Shown here: one piece after another, positions 54,077 through 62,909 of the stretch
Layout: every line of letters begins with the position of its first letter
How positions within the stretch are numbered: position 1 is the first letter of the stretch
NCBI GenBank assembly: GCA_027487795.1
Contig: JAIYCX010000031.1
Span: 1 to 64,000, forward strand
Direction: 5' to 3'
From: Pseudomonadota bacterium
GTDB taxonomy: Bacteria; Bdellovibrionota_C; UBA2361; SZUA-149; DAOLCO01
Length of the DNA stretch: 64,000 nt
Program-made: the position numbers and the translations under genes
Notes under the pieces: model-generated
Databases searched by the model: none
The model's input: only the letters and a program-made list of their open reading frames with translations
Told to the model about the DNA's origin: nothing

Positions 54077-55255
54077 CTTCCTATAATTAAATATATTTAG
54101 AGCTTTATCTACCTCTTTCCAAACAAAGTGCTCAACAAACAACTGCCGAACTTTTCTCTGACCAGATAAGGCAATTTTAAGTCTTTCGCTTTCATTTGCT
54201 AAATAATATTTTATCTTCTCTATAAGTTCTTCCGCTGAAGCAAAGGATACATAATCAAGTCCTTCTTGCATATACATGTCCAAACCGTAACACTTTTGAG
54301 TTACCAAGAGACTACCCGTAAACATCACTTCAAAGTTTCTATGAGTAAAATGATGCCTATTAGGCTGATTAATAACCCAATTCGTATTTAAACCTATCTT
54401 AGATGATCCAAACATATGTAGATATGACAGATAGTCTAGATCCTTACGGGTATTTAAATAATAAGAGATTCCCTCTTCTTTCAATTTAGGAAGTAGCTGA
54501 TCTACAAATGTTTTTCTTGGTTCATAATTTAATCCGATAATTGATAAATCATAACATGGGATATCAGCTGGAAAAGTTTCCTCATACTCTCTCCAAGTTT
54601 TCCAAGACATAGGAACAAAAAGTGGTCCTATAATTCTAGGCTCTATAAATCTAGAAACTTCATGTGTTCCAACAGACCCCCAACTAACAAGAAGTCCACC
54701 TTTAGACACAATTAACTCGCCTTGCAGCCTTTGCCCCGACTCTATTATATCAGTCATTCCGCAAATAATAGTAGCGCCGTATGACCAGATTAATCTGGAA
54801 AGAAAATAGCAATCATACAAAGAGGAAAGTATAGCACCTCTCGAATACCTAGTTAACATAATACGTGTATCCATAACAACATGTGATACATTATTATTTT
54901 CTAAATTATTTTTTATGCATTCTAATAAATTATCATATCTTTTTAACTCTAATAACCTAACTCTTGTTTCTCCTAAGTACTCCTGCAAAGATCTTAGACT
55001 TTCTTTATTTAAAGAAGTGTTTGTTCCCCAATCTCTAGTAACCATTAATACTATAGCATCTTGATCTGTAACCTTAGTTTTTTTTCTATATTTAATTACT
55101 GCAAATAAAAATGCTGTAATTTTTATAAAATAATAAATTAGTTTTCGGTAACGCTCTACCTTTGCACCACCTGCAAAATGAACACCTCTCTCAAAAAGCA
55201 TCGCTTGTGGTCTTTCTAATTTAGGAAAAATTTCTTCTACTTCGGGTTTTTTCAT
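54068..55255 (-). CDS. Glycosyltransferase, GT1/CgeB-like
   Basis: A 395-aa protein with a hydrophobic segment near residue 40-60 (LIYYFIKITAFLFAVIKY) and a C-terminal GT-B domain (Glyco_trans_1_2 type): LSIIGLNYEPRKTF, FGSSKIGLNTNWVINQPNRHHFTHRNFEVMFTGSLLVT (split here for clarity at NFEVMFTGSLLV) and YVSFASAEELIEKIKYYL. This is the pattern of CgeB-like transferases. It is the last gene of the minus-strand nonulosonate operon, 17 bp after the hisF-like gene. Confidence 0.78.
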   Translation of the reverse strand: MKKPEVEEIFPKLERPQAMLFERGVHFAGGAKVERYRKLIYYFIKITAFLFAVIKYRKKTKVTDQDAIVLMVTRDWGTNTSLNKESLRSLQEYLGETRVRLLELKRYDNLLECIKNNLENNNVSHVVMDTRIMLTRYSRGAILSSLYDCYFLSRLIWSYGATIICGMTDIIESGQRLQGELIVSKGGLLVSWGSVGTHEVSRFIEPRIIGPLFVPMSWKTWREYEETFPADIPCYDLSIIGLNYEPRKTFVDQLLPKLKEEGISYYLNTRKDLDYLSYLHMFGSSKIGLNTNWVINQPNRHHFTHRNFEVMFTGSLLVTQKCYGLDMYMQEGLDYVSFASAEELIEKIKYYLANESERLKIALSGQRKVRQLFVEHFVWKEVDKALNIFNYRKLL

Positions 55256-55272
55256 TATAAAAGTCCTTTTAT

Positions 55273-56052
55273 CTAAAAGCTAGAAAATCTGGCTAAATTA
55301 AAACCTAGATCCAACACTCTATTTCTACTGACCGATAAACCATCCCCAACAAAATTAAAAAGATGAGCTGTAGCTACCGCGTTTACTCTCTCATGCGCCA
55401 ATGCGTCTACAAAATGATTAAAATTTCCAGCTCCTCCTGAAATAATTATAGGGCATTTAAAACTATCAGGTACTTCCTTTAGTAAATCCAAATCATAACC
55501 TTGCCCCGTACCATCTTTATCCATAGAGTTTAAGTACAATTCCCCAATTGGAAGTTTAGATAGATTAGTTAAATATTCATTTAATTTTAAATCTAACAAA
55601 TTAGTGCCATTATCTATATAAACATGAAAATTATTTTCGCTGTCTCTCTTAGTATCAACAGAAGCAACTATACACTGCTGACCAAACTCGCGCGCTAATT
55701 CAAAAACTAATTCAGGTCTCAAAAATACTTGAGAATTAATTACTACCTTATCAGCACCAGAGCGTAAAAGTAATTTAGCTTGATCTACGGAACCAATTCC
55801 ACCTCCAGAAGAAACAGGAATAAAACAACTAGCAACAATTTCTTTTAGGCATTCACGAAAAATATTTATATCTCGCTTTTCTCGCGAAATATCTAATACT
55901 ATTAGTTCATCTATAGAAGATGATACGTTTGAAAAATTATAATTATCCCTCAGCCAGCTAATATCACCTACTTTTTGCAACCTAAAATTGCGACTCAACA
56001 TAAAGAAGCCGCTATTATAAAGAAGTGTAAATATAATTCTTTTCTTAAGCAT
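55273..56052 (-). CDS. hisF: HisF-like amidotransferase cyclase subunit (glycan)
   Basis: A 259-aa TIM barrel related to HisF. Phosphate-binding GGGIGSVDQAKLLLRSGADKVVIN and SMDKDGTGQGYDLDLL are conserved, and Asp in SVDTKRDSE (HisF Asp130 position) remains. But the first-strand catalytic Asp of true HisF (CLDVKDG) is replaced: here the segment is FTLLYNSGFFML. Together with the HisH-like and PP-loop amidotransferase genes it belongs to the WbpG-HisH2-HisF2 type system that makes acetamidino groups on surface sugars, not histidine. It overlaps the hisH-like gene by 8 nt. Confidence 0.85.
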   Translation of the reverse strand: MLKKRIIFTLLYNSGFFMLSRNFRLQKVGDISWLRDNYNFSNVSSSIDELIVLDISREKRDINIFRECLKEIVASCFIPVSSGGGIGSVDQAKLLLRSGADKVVINSQVFLRPELVFELAREFGQQCIVASVDTKRDSENNFHVYIDNGTNLLDLKLNEYLTNLSKLPIGELYLNSMDKDGTGQGYDLDLLKEVPDSFKCPIIISGGAGNFNHFVDALAHERVNAVATAHLFNFVGDGLSVSRNRVLDLGFNLARFSSF

Positions 56053-56677
56053 TTAAGTGCATATAGTTACTAATTAATCTTAATCCATTTCCTTGGCTTT
56101 TCTCTGGATGAAACTGAGCAGCAAATATATTTCCATTTTCATATCCAGCAACGAAATTTACGCCGTAGTTACAAAGAGAAACTGCCCCGTTTAAATTATT
56201 AGGAAGAATTCTATATGAATGAACAAAGTAAAAATCACTTTCACTTGGAATGTCGCTAAATAATTTGGACTCCTCACTTGAATTAACTTGATTAAATCCG
56301 ATATGAGGTATTTTTCTATGATTTAACTCTAATTCAGAAAACTTATCTACTCTTTCAGGTATTAATGAAAGACCAATAGTTTCTCCATCTTCAGACCCGG
56401 CAGTACCCATTAGCTGCATACCTAAGCATATACCAAGAATGTCAGATCCCTTTTTTAAAACCGCCTCAACTATGGCTTGGTCTAAACTTTTCTCTCTTAG
56501 TACCTCCATTGCTCTTCTAAAAGATCCAACTCCCGGTAAGATTAATTTTCGAGCATTAACTATCAAATCTGGGTCAGAACTTACAACTACTTTTGCCCCA
56601 ACATAATTTAGAGCATTAGCTACTGACCAGATATTTCCCATCCCATAATCTATAATCAAAACCTCTTTCTTGATCAT
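56045..56677 (-). CDS. hisH: HisH-like glutaminase subunit (glycan)
   Basis: A 210-aa class I glutamine amidotransferase: IIDYGMGNIWSVANALNYVG, LPGVGSFRRAMEVL, nucleophile Cys in ILGICLGMQLMGT and the His-Glu pair in FHPEKSQGNGL. It releases ammonia that passes through the HisF-like subunit. Neighbours show it serves sugar amidation and not histidine synthesis: the stop/start overlaps with hisF-like (8 nt) and the amidotransferase (1 nt), and no other his genes are near. Confidence 0.9.
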   Translation of the reverse strand: MIKKEVLIIDYGMGNIWSVANALNYVGAKVVVSSDPDLIVNARKLILPGVGSFRRAMEVLREKSLDQAIVEAVLKKGSDILGICLGMQLMGTAGSEDGETIGLSLIPERVDKFSELELNHRKIPHIGFNQVNSSEESKLFSDIPSESDFYFVHSYRILPNNLNGAVSLCNYGVNFVAGYENGNIFAAQFHPEKSQGNGLRLISNYMHLNA

Positions 56678-57789
56678 TAGCTTATCTTGTATTTAGGTTT
56701 CCATCTTCCAGATTCTTTCTCAAACAACTCCTTATTAACCCATTTTTCTAGAACATTATCAAATTCTTCTTTAGTCATCTGATAATAGTTTAAATATGTT
56801 TCTATATATTCATCAGGATAATGTCCATCATATAATCTAACTAGATTTACTCCCTGCTCCCTTGTCATAGCTCCTCTTCTAATTTCTATTCCAGCATCCT
56901 GAGTAGCTCTACCAAAACCAAACTTTAGGTACATTAAATAGGTATGAAGAGCATATAAAGCTTGGTCGTTTTGTGAAAAATTTGTAAATGTCCCAGAATT
57001 TGAAGCATCTGCTTCTTGTAAACCGCAGTGTTCTTTTGCTGTAAGATAATTTCTGTAAGGATCCCAATTTTCAAAATACGACCAATGAGTTATTTCTAAA
57101 TTTTTTCCTTTTAGCTCTTCTTCTGTTGGGAAATTAAAAAAATAAAGTTTATTATGTTCTATATTAGAAAGCTTTAAGACACGCTCATGCCCTCCCTCAA
57201 GATAGATTCTTCTCATATATTCAATCGAATAACATGCTCTATTTTTAGATTCAGTAGAGCCTCCATATTCAACTTCTCCGTCTTCACCATAAAATAAAAG
57301 GGGTATATTCAAATTCACTGCAAGTCTCACGACTGCAGCTTGTATAGAAACTAGCCATCCGTAATAAGGAAATCCCTTTTCTATAAAACCCATTCGATTT
57401 AATGCTCTCATAGTCGAAGCATCTGGATTAATCTGAATATGATTATATCCACTTTCAATAAAGTTCTTTAAGTTTGTATTTCCAAGCTCCAAGGAAAGAG
57501 CTGGAGTTACAGTTACAGCTAAAGGATTCATCCCCCAAACATGCTTTAAGTTATAAGCAACATAGGATCCGTCCTTTCCACCGCTGACAGGAACAACACA
57601 ATCAAAGCCTCCAGTCTTAGATCTATGTTTTTCTAAAAGCTGTTCTAGTTCTATTCTTCTTTTAGACCAATCTAAAGTCTTCTTCTCCTCCATCCACTGA
57701 CAAGCATTACAAAAACCTCTAGAATCAAACTCTATTCTAGGTCGAGTTGACATATTTAAACAATTTTTACACCAAAAAATATTACTCAT
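56677..57789 (-). CDS. N-acetyl sugar amidotransferase (PseA/WbpG family)
   Basis: A 370-aa PP-loop ATPase. A Cys4-like zinc site near the N-terminus (CKNCLNMSTRP, FCNACQW) precedes the PP-loop VPVSGGKDGSYVAYNL (about 83-98). Later conserved stretches are YYGWLVSIQAAVVRLAV, EYGGSTESKNRACYS, FGFGRATQDAGIEIRRG and TREQGVNLVRLYDG. The family converts a sugar N-acetyl group into an acetamidino group with ammonia from HisH/HisF: on a nonulosonic acid such as Pse or Leg, or on a uronate. Neighbours ptmA/ptmB point to legionaminic acid. Confidence 0.88.
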   Translation of the reverse strand: MSNIFWCKNCLNMSTRPRIEFDSRGFCNACQWMEEKKTLDWSKRRIELEQLLEKHRSKTGGFDCVVPVSGGKDGSYVAYNLKHVWGMNPLAVTVTPALSLELGNTNLKNFIESGYNHIQINPDASTMRALNRMGFIEKGFPYYGWLVSIQAAVVRLAVNLNIPLLFYGEDGEVEYGGSTESKNRACYSIEYMRRIYLEGGHERVLKLSNIEHNKLYFFNFPTEEELKGKNLEITHWSYFENWDPYRNYLTAKEHCGLQEADASNSGTFTNFSQNDQALYALHTYLMYLKFGFGRATQDAGIEIRRGAMTREQGVNLVRLYDGHYPDEYIETYLNYYQMTKEEFDNVLEKWVNKELFEKESGRWKPKYKIS

Positions 57790-57829
57790 TTACTTAACTC
57801 AATATAACTTTATCTTACTTAATATCACG

Positions 57830-58585
57830 CTACAAAGACCAGCCATCATCCACTACTATATTCTGCCCATTAATAAATCTTGAGTCCTCAGAAAATAAGA
57901 ACATAAGTGCACCCGTAATATCCTTAGAATCTAATAAACCTTTATTTAAGCAGTCATTTTTATAATTTTTTATAAAAAACTCAGGTTGTCCATCTTCGAT
58001 ACCACCTGGACTGATACAATTTACTCTTATCTGCTGACCTGGAAAACTTTTAGCAAGATATTTAGTAATTGAGATAATACCTGACTTTACAGCAGTATAC
58101 TCTATTGGGCTTGTCATTTTAGTGCCTTCGTAATGTTTGAATTTAGGTGCACCCAAACCTTGCACTGAAGAAATTAAAACCAAATTACCAAATCCTTGTT
58201 TCTTAAAATTCTCTATTATTTCTTGGCTAAAAAGGATGGCACCTCCTAACTGAGAATAAAGATCTATCTTTAATCCCTCTTCTTTTAACTGTCCAAAAGG
58301 AGTACCCCACTGACTAGATCTTGGATATGCAGAATGAACAGCTGAATCTAAAGATCCAAAAGTTTTTATACAAGCTTCTATGAAATTCCTGATGCTGTTA
58401 ATATTTGTTACATCAAGATACATAAAACATGAGTTTTCTTCACCCAACTCCTTAACTAACTCAAGACTCTTAGCTTCGTCAATATCACCAAGGAATACTT
58501 TATAACCCCTAGATACTGCTTCCCTAGCAAAAGCGCTACCTAATCTTCCAGATGATCCGGTGATAGCTAATACAAAATTATTCAT
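57830..58585 (-). CDS. ptmA: SDR oxidoreductase, PtmA-like
   Basis: A 251-aa short-chain dehydrogenase: NAD-binding ITGSSGRLGSAFAREAV (about 9-25), catalytic Ser in LVLISSVQGLGAPKF and Tyr-x-x-x-Lys in EYTAVKSGIISITKYLA, and the C-terminal NGQNIVVDDGWSL. In Campylobacter, ptmA lies next to ptmB/legF and is tied to making the GlcN precursor of legionaminic acid; the order here is the same. It overlaps ptmB by 8 nt. Confidence 0.85.
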   Translation of the reverse strand: MNNFVLAITGSSGRLGSAFAREAVSRGYKVFLGDIDEAKSLELVKELGEENSCFMYLDVTNINSIRNFIEACIKTFGSLDSAVHSAYPRSSQWGTPFGQLKEEGLKIDLYSQLGGAILFSQEIIENFKKQGFGNLVLISSVQGLGAPKFKHYEGTKMTSPIEYTAVKSGIISITKYLAKSFPGQQIRVNCISPGGIEDGQPEFFIKNYKNDCLNKGLLDSKDITGALMFLFSEDSRFINGQNIVVDDGWSL

Positions 58586-59270
58586 AAGTTTTTTTAGAAT
58601 TTTTTAGAATCAATTCTGCTATTAAGAAATCAAATTCAGTATCAATATCCAAAGATCTCTCTTGAGGGATTGTAATACCTTTTACTCTACCTTGAAATAT
58701 CCTATCTGCACTCATTATATATTCTGGCCTAGTAACATAAGCAACTGTAGTTAAATCATAAGATTTTGGTGCATCTTGTCTCCTACTAATATCACCACCT
58801 TCTATTAAAAGACTTAGATAACCATCTTTTTCCTTTACCATATTAAACCACGGACTTCTGCTAGATTCCGCCATAGTAAGAACCATATCTACCGAATCAT
58901 CGAAAGAATTAAGACAAGCTTTAATATCTTCAGCTTCTCTTAAGGGAGAAGTTGTCGGAAGACTCAGAAAAACATCAAAATCCATTCCTTTTTCTTTCAA
59001 AGCTTCAATAGCATGCCTCCATGCAAGCCACTCCGGAGAGTCTGATTGTGAAATAATTGATGGTCGATCAATTACTTCAGCACCATAGTCTTTAGCTACT
59101 TTAGAAATTTCCTGATCATCCGTTGAAACAAAGATTCTTTCAATTGATGATATTTTTTTTGCAATTTCTATAGAATATGCAATTAGTGGTTTTCCTAAAA
59201 GCTCTTTAACATTCTTTCTAGGAACACCTACCGAACCACCTCTAGCAAAGATAAATGCAAAAGTTGTCAT
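58578..59270 (-). CDS. ptmB: CMP-legionaminate-type cytidylyltransferase
   Basis: A 230-aa acylneuraminate cytidylyltransferase: P-loop-like IFARGGSVGVPRKNVKELLGKPLIAYSIE (given here as FARGGSVGVPRKNVKELLGK), TDDQEISKVAKDYGAEVIDRP, FLSLPTTSPLREAEDIKA and DIDTEFDFLIAE. It activates a nonulosonic acid with CTP. By gene order it corresponds to ptmB/legF. It overlaps the SDR gene and follows the Gfo/Idh/MocA gene by 7 bp. Confidence 0.92.
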   Translation of the reverse strand: MTTFAFIFARGGSVGVPRKNVKELLGKPLIAYSIEIAKKISSIERIFVSTDDQEISKVAKDYGAEVIDRPSIISQSDSPEWLAWRHAIEALKEKGMDFDVFLSLPTTSPLREAEDIKACLNSFDDSVDMVLTMAESSRSPWFNMVKEKDGYLSLLIEGGDISRRQDAPKSYDLTTVAYVTRPEYIMSADRIFQGRVKGITIPQERSLDIDTEFDFLIAELILKNSKKTYE

Positions 59271-59277
59271 TGTTATC

Positions 59278-60252
59278 CTAAGAAATTAAAGTACCAGTTT
59301 CTCTAACTTCATTAACTAAGTTCATAACTCTAATTCCGTCAGATATTCCTACAAATTCAGGCTCGCTTTCCTCAATGCATCTAAAGAAATGAAGTAATTG
59401 AGCAATGTAAGGATCGTCATACTGAAATTCAAATTCTATTTTAGATTCAACCTGCTCTATATTAGAAAATATACTCTTATCTATCAGATTCCAAGAAATC
59501 TCTCCCTTATCTGTAACTACAATACACTTTCTTTGAGAAATCTTATTAGAAAAATCAAGTAAAGTTGAAATTAAAACATTTTCCCTAGTAATGAAAGACA
59601 TAATAACCTGATCTTCTACATCCACTCCTATTAATCCCGTATTTCTTAAAATAGAATTAACGCATCTACATTCACCAAACAACCAATTCATATAATCTAA
59701 CTCATGGCTAAGCTCTAAAAGAACACCTCCTCCAAGCTCTCTACTCGAAGAAACTGATTTTAAATAGTCCGTGCCCGGTCTCCAATTAGGAAGATAAGAA
59801 GAGCTTTCAATAAAAACAGATGAAATCTTACCGATACTAGAGTCGGAAATTAAAGATTTAAACTTCATAGCGTCTGGTCTATATCTTAGCACATAACCAA
59901 TTAGAACTGGAACTTTAGATTCTTCAACTAAAGAAATAAAATTATCAATCCCATTAATGCTTTTAGATAGTGGTTTTTCTATCAATAATGGTATATTTGA
60001 TTTTAAAAACTCCGCAGCTTGCTCTAGATGTAAATTGGATGGGCTAGATATTATCGCAGCTTCAACTCCTAACTTTATAGCTTCTTCAATAGTTGAAGTA
60101 ACATTATTAGCTAGATCTTGATAATCGTTTTTTAAGCCAAGTCCAGAGCGTACAAGTGTTATCTCTATATCAGGCCTTAAACTTCTTAATAATCTTAAAT
60201 GTCTTGCTCCGATACTGCCTAAACCAACAATAGCAAGATGTTTAATATTCAT
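59278..60252 (-). CDS. Gfo/Idh/MocA oxidoreductase
   Basis: A 324-aa NAD(P)-dependent sugar dehydrogenase-like protein. Rossmann opening HLAIVGLGSIGARHLRLLR, AAIISSPSNLHLEQAAEFL, the conserved lysine motif LIEKPLSKS (Lys near 92) and the C-terminal domain GGGVLLELSHELDYMNWLFG. It occupies the place of ptmF, between ptmE and ptmB, as in Campylobacter. It may help make the amino-sugar precursor; the exact reaction is not certain. Confidence 0.88.
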   Translation of the reverse strand: MNIKHLAIVGLGSIGARHLRLLRSLRPDIEITLVRSGLGLKNDYQDLANNVTSTIEEAIKLGVEAAIISSPSNLHLEQAAEFLKSNIPLLIEKPLSKSINGIDNFISLVEESKVPVLIGYVLRYRPDAMKFKSLISDSSIGKISSVFIESSSYLPNWRPGTDYLKSVSSSRELGGGVLLELSHELDYMNWLFGECRCVNSILRNTGLIGVDVEDQVIMSFITRENVLISTLLDFSNKISQRKCIVVTDKGEISWNLIDKSIFSNIEQVESKIEFEFQYDDPYIAQLLHFFRCIEESEPEFVGISDGIRVMNLVNEVRETGTLIS

Positions 60253-60272
60253 AAACTATCTCTCATAGTAAC

Positions 60273-61325
60273 CTATTTTATTATATTACCTTCTCTATAG
60301 TCCTCAGGCCTTCCAACATCCAACCATGGCTCATGAATTGGGTAAACTACGACTCTCTGACCATAACTTTTCAAGCGCATAAATAATTCTGGCATATTTA
60401 AATACGAATTAGTTTCCAGAGTAGCTAAAATTTCTGGATTTAGAGCGTAAATTCCTGCGTTTATGTGATTTCTAATTATTGGCTTTTCTTGAAATGACTC
60501 TATTTCAATACCATTAATATTTACAACACCAAATGGATTTTCCCACTCATGAGACCTAACCGACATCGTAGCATAAGCCCCATGTTTATCATGATAATCT
60601 ATAAGATCCGCATATCTTATATCAGTCATAATATCACCATTAGTTACAACTATAGTAGATTTAATCTCTCTTTCAATTATACTTAAAGCTCCAGCGGTTC
60701 CTAGTGGATTCTCCTCTCTGACATACTCAATATTAACGTTCCATCTCCTCCCGTCTCCAAAGTAATCTTCTATTACCTCTCCTAAGTAATGAGTAGCAAT
60801 TATAAAATTATTTATATATTCATTTTTGGCTCTTAAGATAATATGTTCAAGCATCGGCTTACCAAAAACTGGAAGCATCGGCTTTGGACAGCTTTTAGTA
60901 TGAGGCAAAAGCCTGACCCCTCTACCACCAGCCATAATCACCATATAATTATCTCGTGTACGAGAAGTAAATATTTTATCTACTACATGTAAACCAATTG
61001 CTTTTTTATTTTCATCAATAATCGGCAACGAATGAACAAAGTTTGAATTCATTAGGTAAATTGCAAGTTCATTAGGCATCTCTTTTGGTGCTATAAGAGC
61101 TTCTCTATTTACTATTGAACTTATCGGATCTGTCATCTGCAGACCTTTTAGTAGCCCTCGTCTAATATCTCCATCTGTAATTGTTCCTACAAAAGTTTCG
61201 TCATAAGTAACTACAACAATAATCTGTAGTCCAGAATTATTAAGATTAGTGACAGCATCCTGTATGCTAGCGCTTTCAAATAGTAAAGATTTTCTCCAAA
61301 TATCATTGTTAGGAATTTGTTTCAT
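60273..61325 (-). CDS. ptmE: CBS-domain nucleotidyltransferase, PtmE-like
   Basis: A CBS pair (about 15-125, VVVTYDETFVGTITDGDIRR) is fused to a sugar-phosphate nucleotidyltransferase (YMVIMAGGRGVRLLPHTKSC..., then KPMLPVFGKPMLEHIIL, NPLGTAGALSII). PtmE makes GDP-GlcN in Campylobacter legionaminic acid synthesis. I start at ATG 61325 (MKQIPNNDIWRKS): AGGTGA lies seven bases upstream, while the longer frame from TTG 61346 lacks one. The 5' side contains a decayed end of a deacetylase gene (FVER, stop), see 61291-61350. Confidence 0.88.
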   Translation of the reverse strand: MKQIPNNDIWRKSLLFESASIQDAVTNLNNSGLQIIVVVTYDETFVGTITDGDIRRGLLKGLQMTDPISSIVNREALIAPKEMPNELAIYLMNSNFVHSLPIIDENKKAIGLHVVDKIFTSRTRDNYMVIMAGGRGVRLLPHTKSCPKPMLPVFGKPMLEHIILRAKNEYINNFIIATHYLGEVIEDYFGDGRRWNVNIEYVREENPLGTAGALSIIEREIKSTIVVTNGDIMTDIRYADLIDYHDKHGAYATMSVRSHEWENPFGVVNINGIEIESFQEKPIIRNHINAGIYALNPEILATLETNSYLNMPELFMRLKSYGQRVVVYPIHEPWLDVGRPEDYREGNIIK

Positions 61326-61350
61326 TAAAATCTCACCTTTCAACAAATCT
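61291..61350. repeat. Junction duplicate, copy 1 (at ptmE start)
   Basis: Sixty bases covering the first codons of ptmE and what was the 3' end of a deacetylase gene. By hand count 46 of 60 positions match 62850-62909 in the same orientation. On the minus strand, just before ptmE, one reads LRFVER and a TGA in the deacetylase frame, like LKFIER-stop at the true deacetylase end. Confidence 0.7.
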
Positions 61351-61578
61351 TAGAACTAACAATAAACATAAAAATATGCAGGATATCCATGGTATTTAGA
61401 TTCAATATAAATAAAAACGGATCATTAAATTTTAATTATACAAAATATTATTATTTTTAGATAGTTAGCTTAATTACAAAAGGAAATTTACTAGTTTATT
61501 TTCCACTTTTGAATCTAGAGATACAAAGATACTATCTATATAATGTAATTAAAAAAGGATAATGCTTTAGATAAAGAT

Positions 61579-62811
61579 ATGGAATATTCAGAGTTAGGAC
61601 TAAAAAAGCTTGAAGATATTGCTAATTTAGTAAATCTTAAAGATTTTAAGTTAGATAGTAAAACAAATTCTTTCTGTTTAATCGATAACGATTCCGTAAG
61701 CTACAACTGCCCTAACCTATATTTTGATAGCACTTCAGACGTTGATTATGCTGACAGAAGTGGAAAAAATTTTTCAATGTACGGATGCCTTCACGATATA
61801 AATAAAAATAGAAAAAATACTTTTATCAGCGTTTTAAACGATGTTTTTTTTGTAAGTGATGTTTCATGCATACTAGATAACAATCTTAATATAATTCATC
61901 CCAATACTTATGCTGATTCATCTATTAACGACATGACTTATTACTGCGATAGATCATCAAAGATAGTTACTCAAAGAAAAGTCATAAATAAAGAAAAAAC
62001 TGAATTTAAATACTTCTTAAATAATAACTCTTCATATCATGAAATTGAAACTCCCGTTGTTCTGCTATCCTCTCAGTCTTCTGCAAATATATATCATTGG
62101 CTAATCGAAACTGTTCCTAGATTGTGGTGTATAGAAGAATTTCCTGAATTAAAAAATTATAAATTCATAATTCATAATGTTCATGATCCCAAAGTAATTG
62201 AGATCATGAATAAATTTGACATTCCACTTGAAAATCTAATTTCACTGGACCCAAATGCTATATATAAATTTAAAAAGTTTGTTTATCCATCAGCTATAAA
62301 CGATCTTGTAAATAGTAAAAAAAAATTTGATTTTATCAGAAAAGTTTTCAATATAAACGACATAAGTCATTCAAATAATAAAAAACGTTATTACATAACA
62401 AGAAACGATACGGTTGGAAGAAGAACTGAGAATGAAGAAGAAGTCGTTAAGATATTAAATAAATATAATATAGAATACTTAACAATGTCTAAAATCTCTC
62501 TTCAAGATTTAGCAAATTTATTTTTTGATGCGGAATTACTAATAGGTCCTATGGGATCTGGACTTTTAAATATGATTTATATGAATCCAGGTTCTGCAGT
62601 TATAGAAATGGCTACTAAATCTTGGAGTGGCTTATTTTGGACAATGGGGAGTGGGGCCGGACACCACTATTCTGTTCTTGGAAGTAAAGCTGACTACTAC
62701 TTATCTAATTCAAGCAAAGCATACACCTATGGGATGCCAGATAGTATGGAATACGATATTGAAAAACTAGAATTGGTTATTAAAGAAAGCTTAAAATTAA
62801 TTGAAAGGTAA
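61579..62811 (+). CDS. Glycosyltransferase family 61 protein
   Basis: A 410-aa protein of the GT61 (DUF563) type. The C-terminal half has SSANIYHWLIETVPRLWCIE (about 165-184), KRYYITRNDTVGRR, and IGPMGSGLLNMIYMNPGSAVIEM (catalytic/donor loop). The N-terminal half is less conserved. The gene is on the opposite strand from the whole nonulosonate operon, looks even more A+T-rich than its neighbours, and sits exactly between the two copies of a duplicated gene junction, so it was probably acquired later. The donor sugar is unknown. Confidence 0.82.
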   Translation: MEYSELGLKKLEDIANLVNLKDFKLDSKTNSFCLIDNDSVSYNCPNLYFDSTSDVDYADRSGKNFSMYGCLHDINKNRKNTFISVLNDVFFVSDVSCILDNNLNIIHPNTYADSSINDMTYYCDRSSKIVTQRKVINKEKTEFKYFLNNNSSYHEIETPVVLLSSQSSANIYHWLIETVPRLWCIEEFPELKNYKFIIHNVHDPKVIEIMNKFDIPLENLISLDPNAIYKFKKFVYPSAINDLVNSKKKFDFIRKVFNINDISHSNNKKRYYITRNDTVGRRTENEEEVVKILNKYNIEYLTMSKISLQDLANLFFDAELLIGPMGSGLLNMIYMNPGSAVIEMATKSWSGLFWTMGSGAGHHYSVLGSKADYYLSNSSKAYTYGMPDSMEYDIEKLELVIKESLKLIER

Positions 62812-62836
62812 ATCATAAAAGACTTTTAATCTTATA

Positions 62837-62891
62837 TTATCTGATTAATTTTCTCCAAACATCATTACCAGGCATTGCTTTAATCAAAACT
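62837..62891 (-). pseudogene. Remnant of a ptmE-like 5' end
   Basis: Immediately after the deacetylase stop, the minus strand reads LRGEVLIKAMPGNDVWRK and then a TAA at 62837-62839. This matches the start region of ptmE (LKGEILMKQIPNNDIWRK). The equivalent of the ptmE ATG is ATT here. Only about 20 codons are left, so it is a scar, not a gene. Confidence 0.75.
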
Positions 62892-62909
62892 TCACCTCTC
62901 AATAAATTT
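62850..62909. repeat. Junction duplicate, copy 2 (at deacetylase end)
   Basis: Direct repeat of 61291-61350, 1559 bp away (46 of 60 matches by hand). It spans the last codons of the PIG-L-type deacetylase and the remnant ptmE start. The two copies bracket the GT61 gene. Confidence 0.7.

Noticed and set aside
55273-56677. Histidine biosynthesis genes hisF/hisH
   Set aside because: No other his genes are near, the HisF-like protein lacks the first catalytic Asp, and both overlap or adjoin an N-acetyl sugar amidotransferase, so they belong to glycan amidation.
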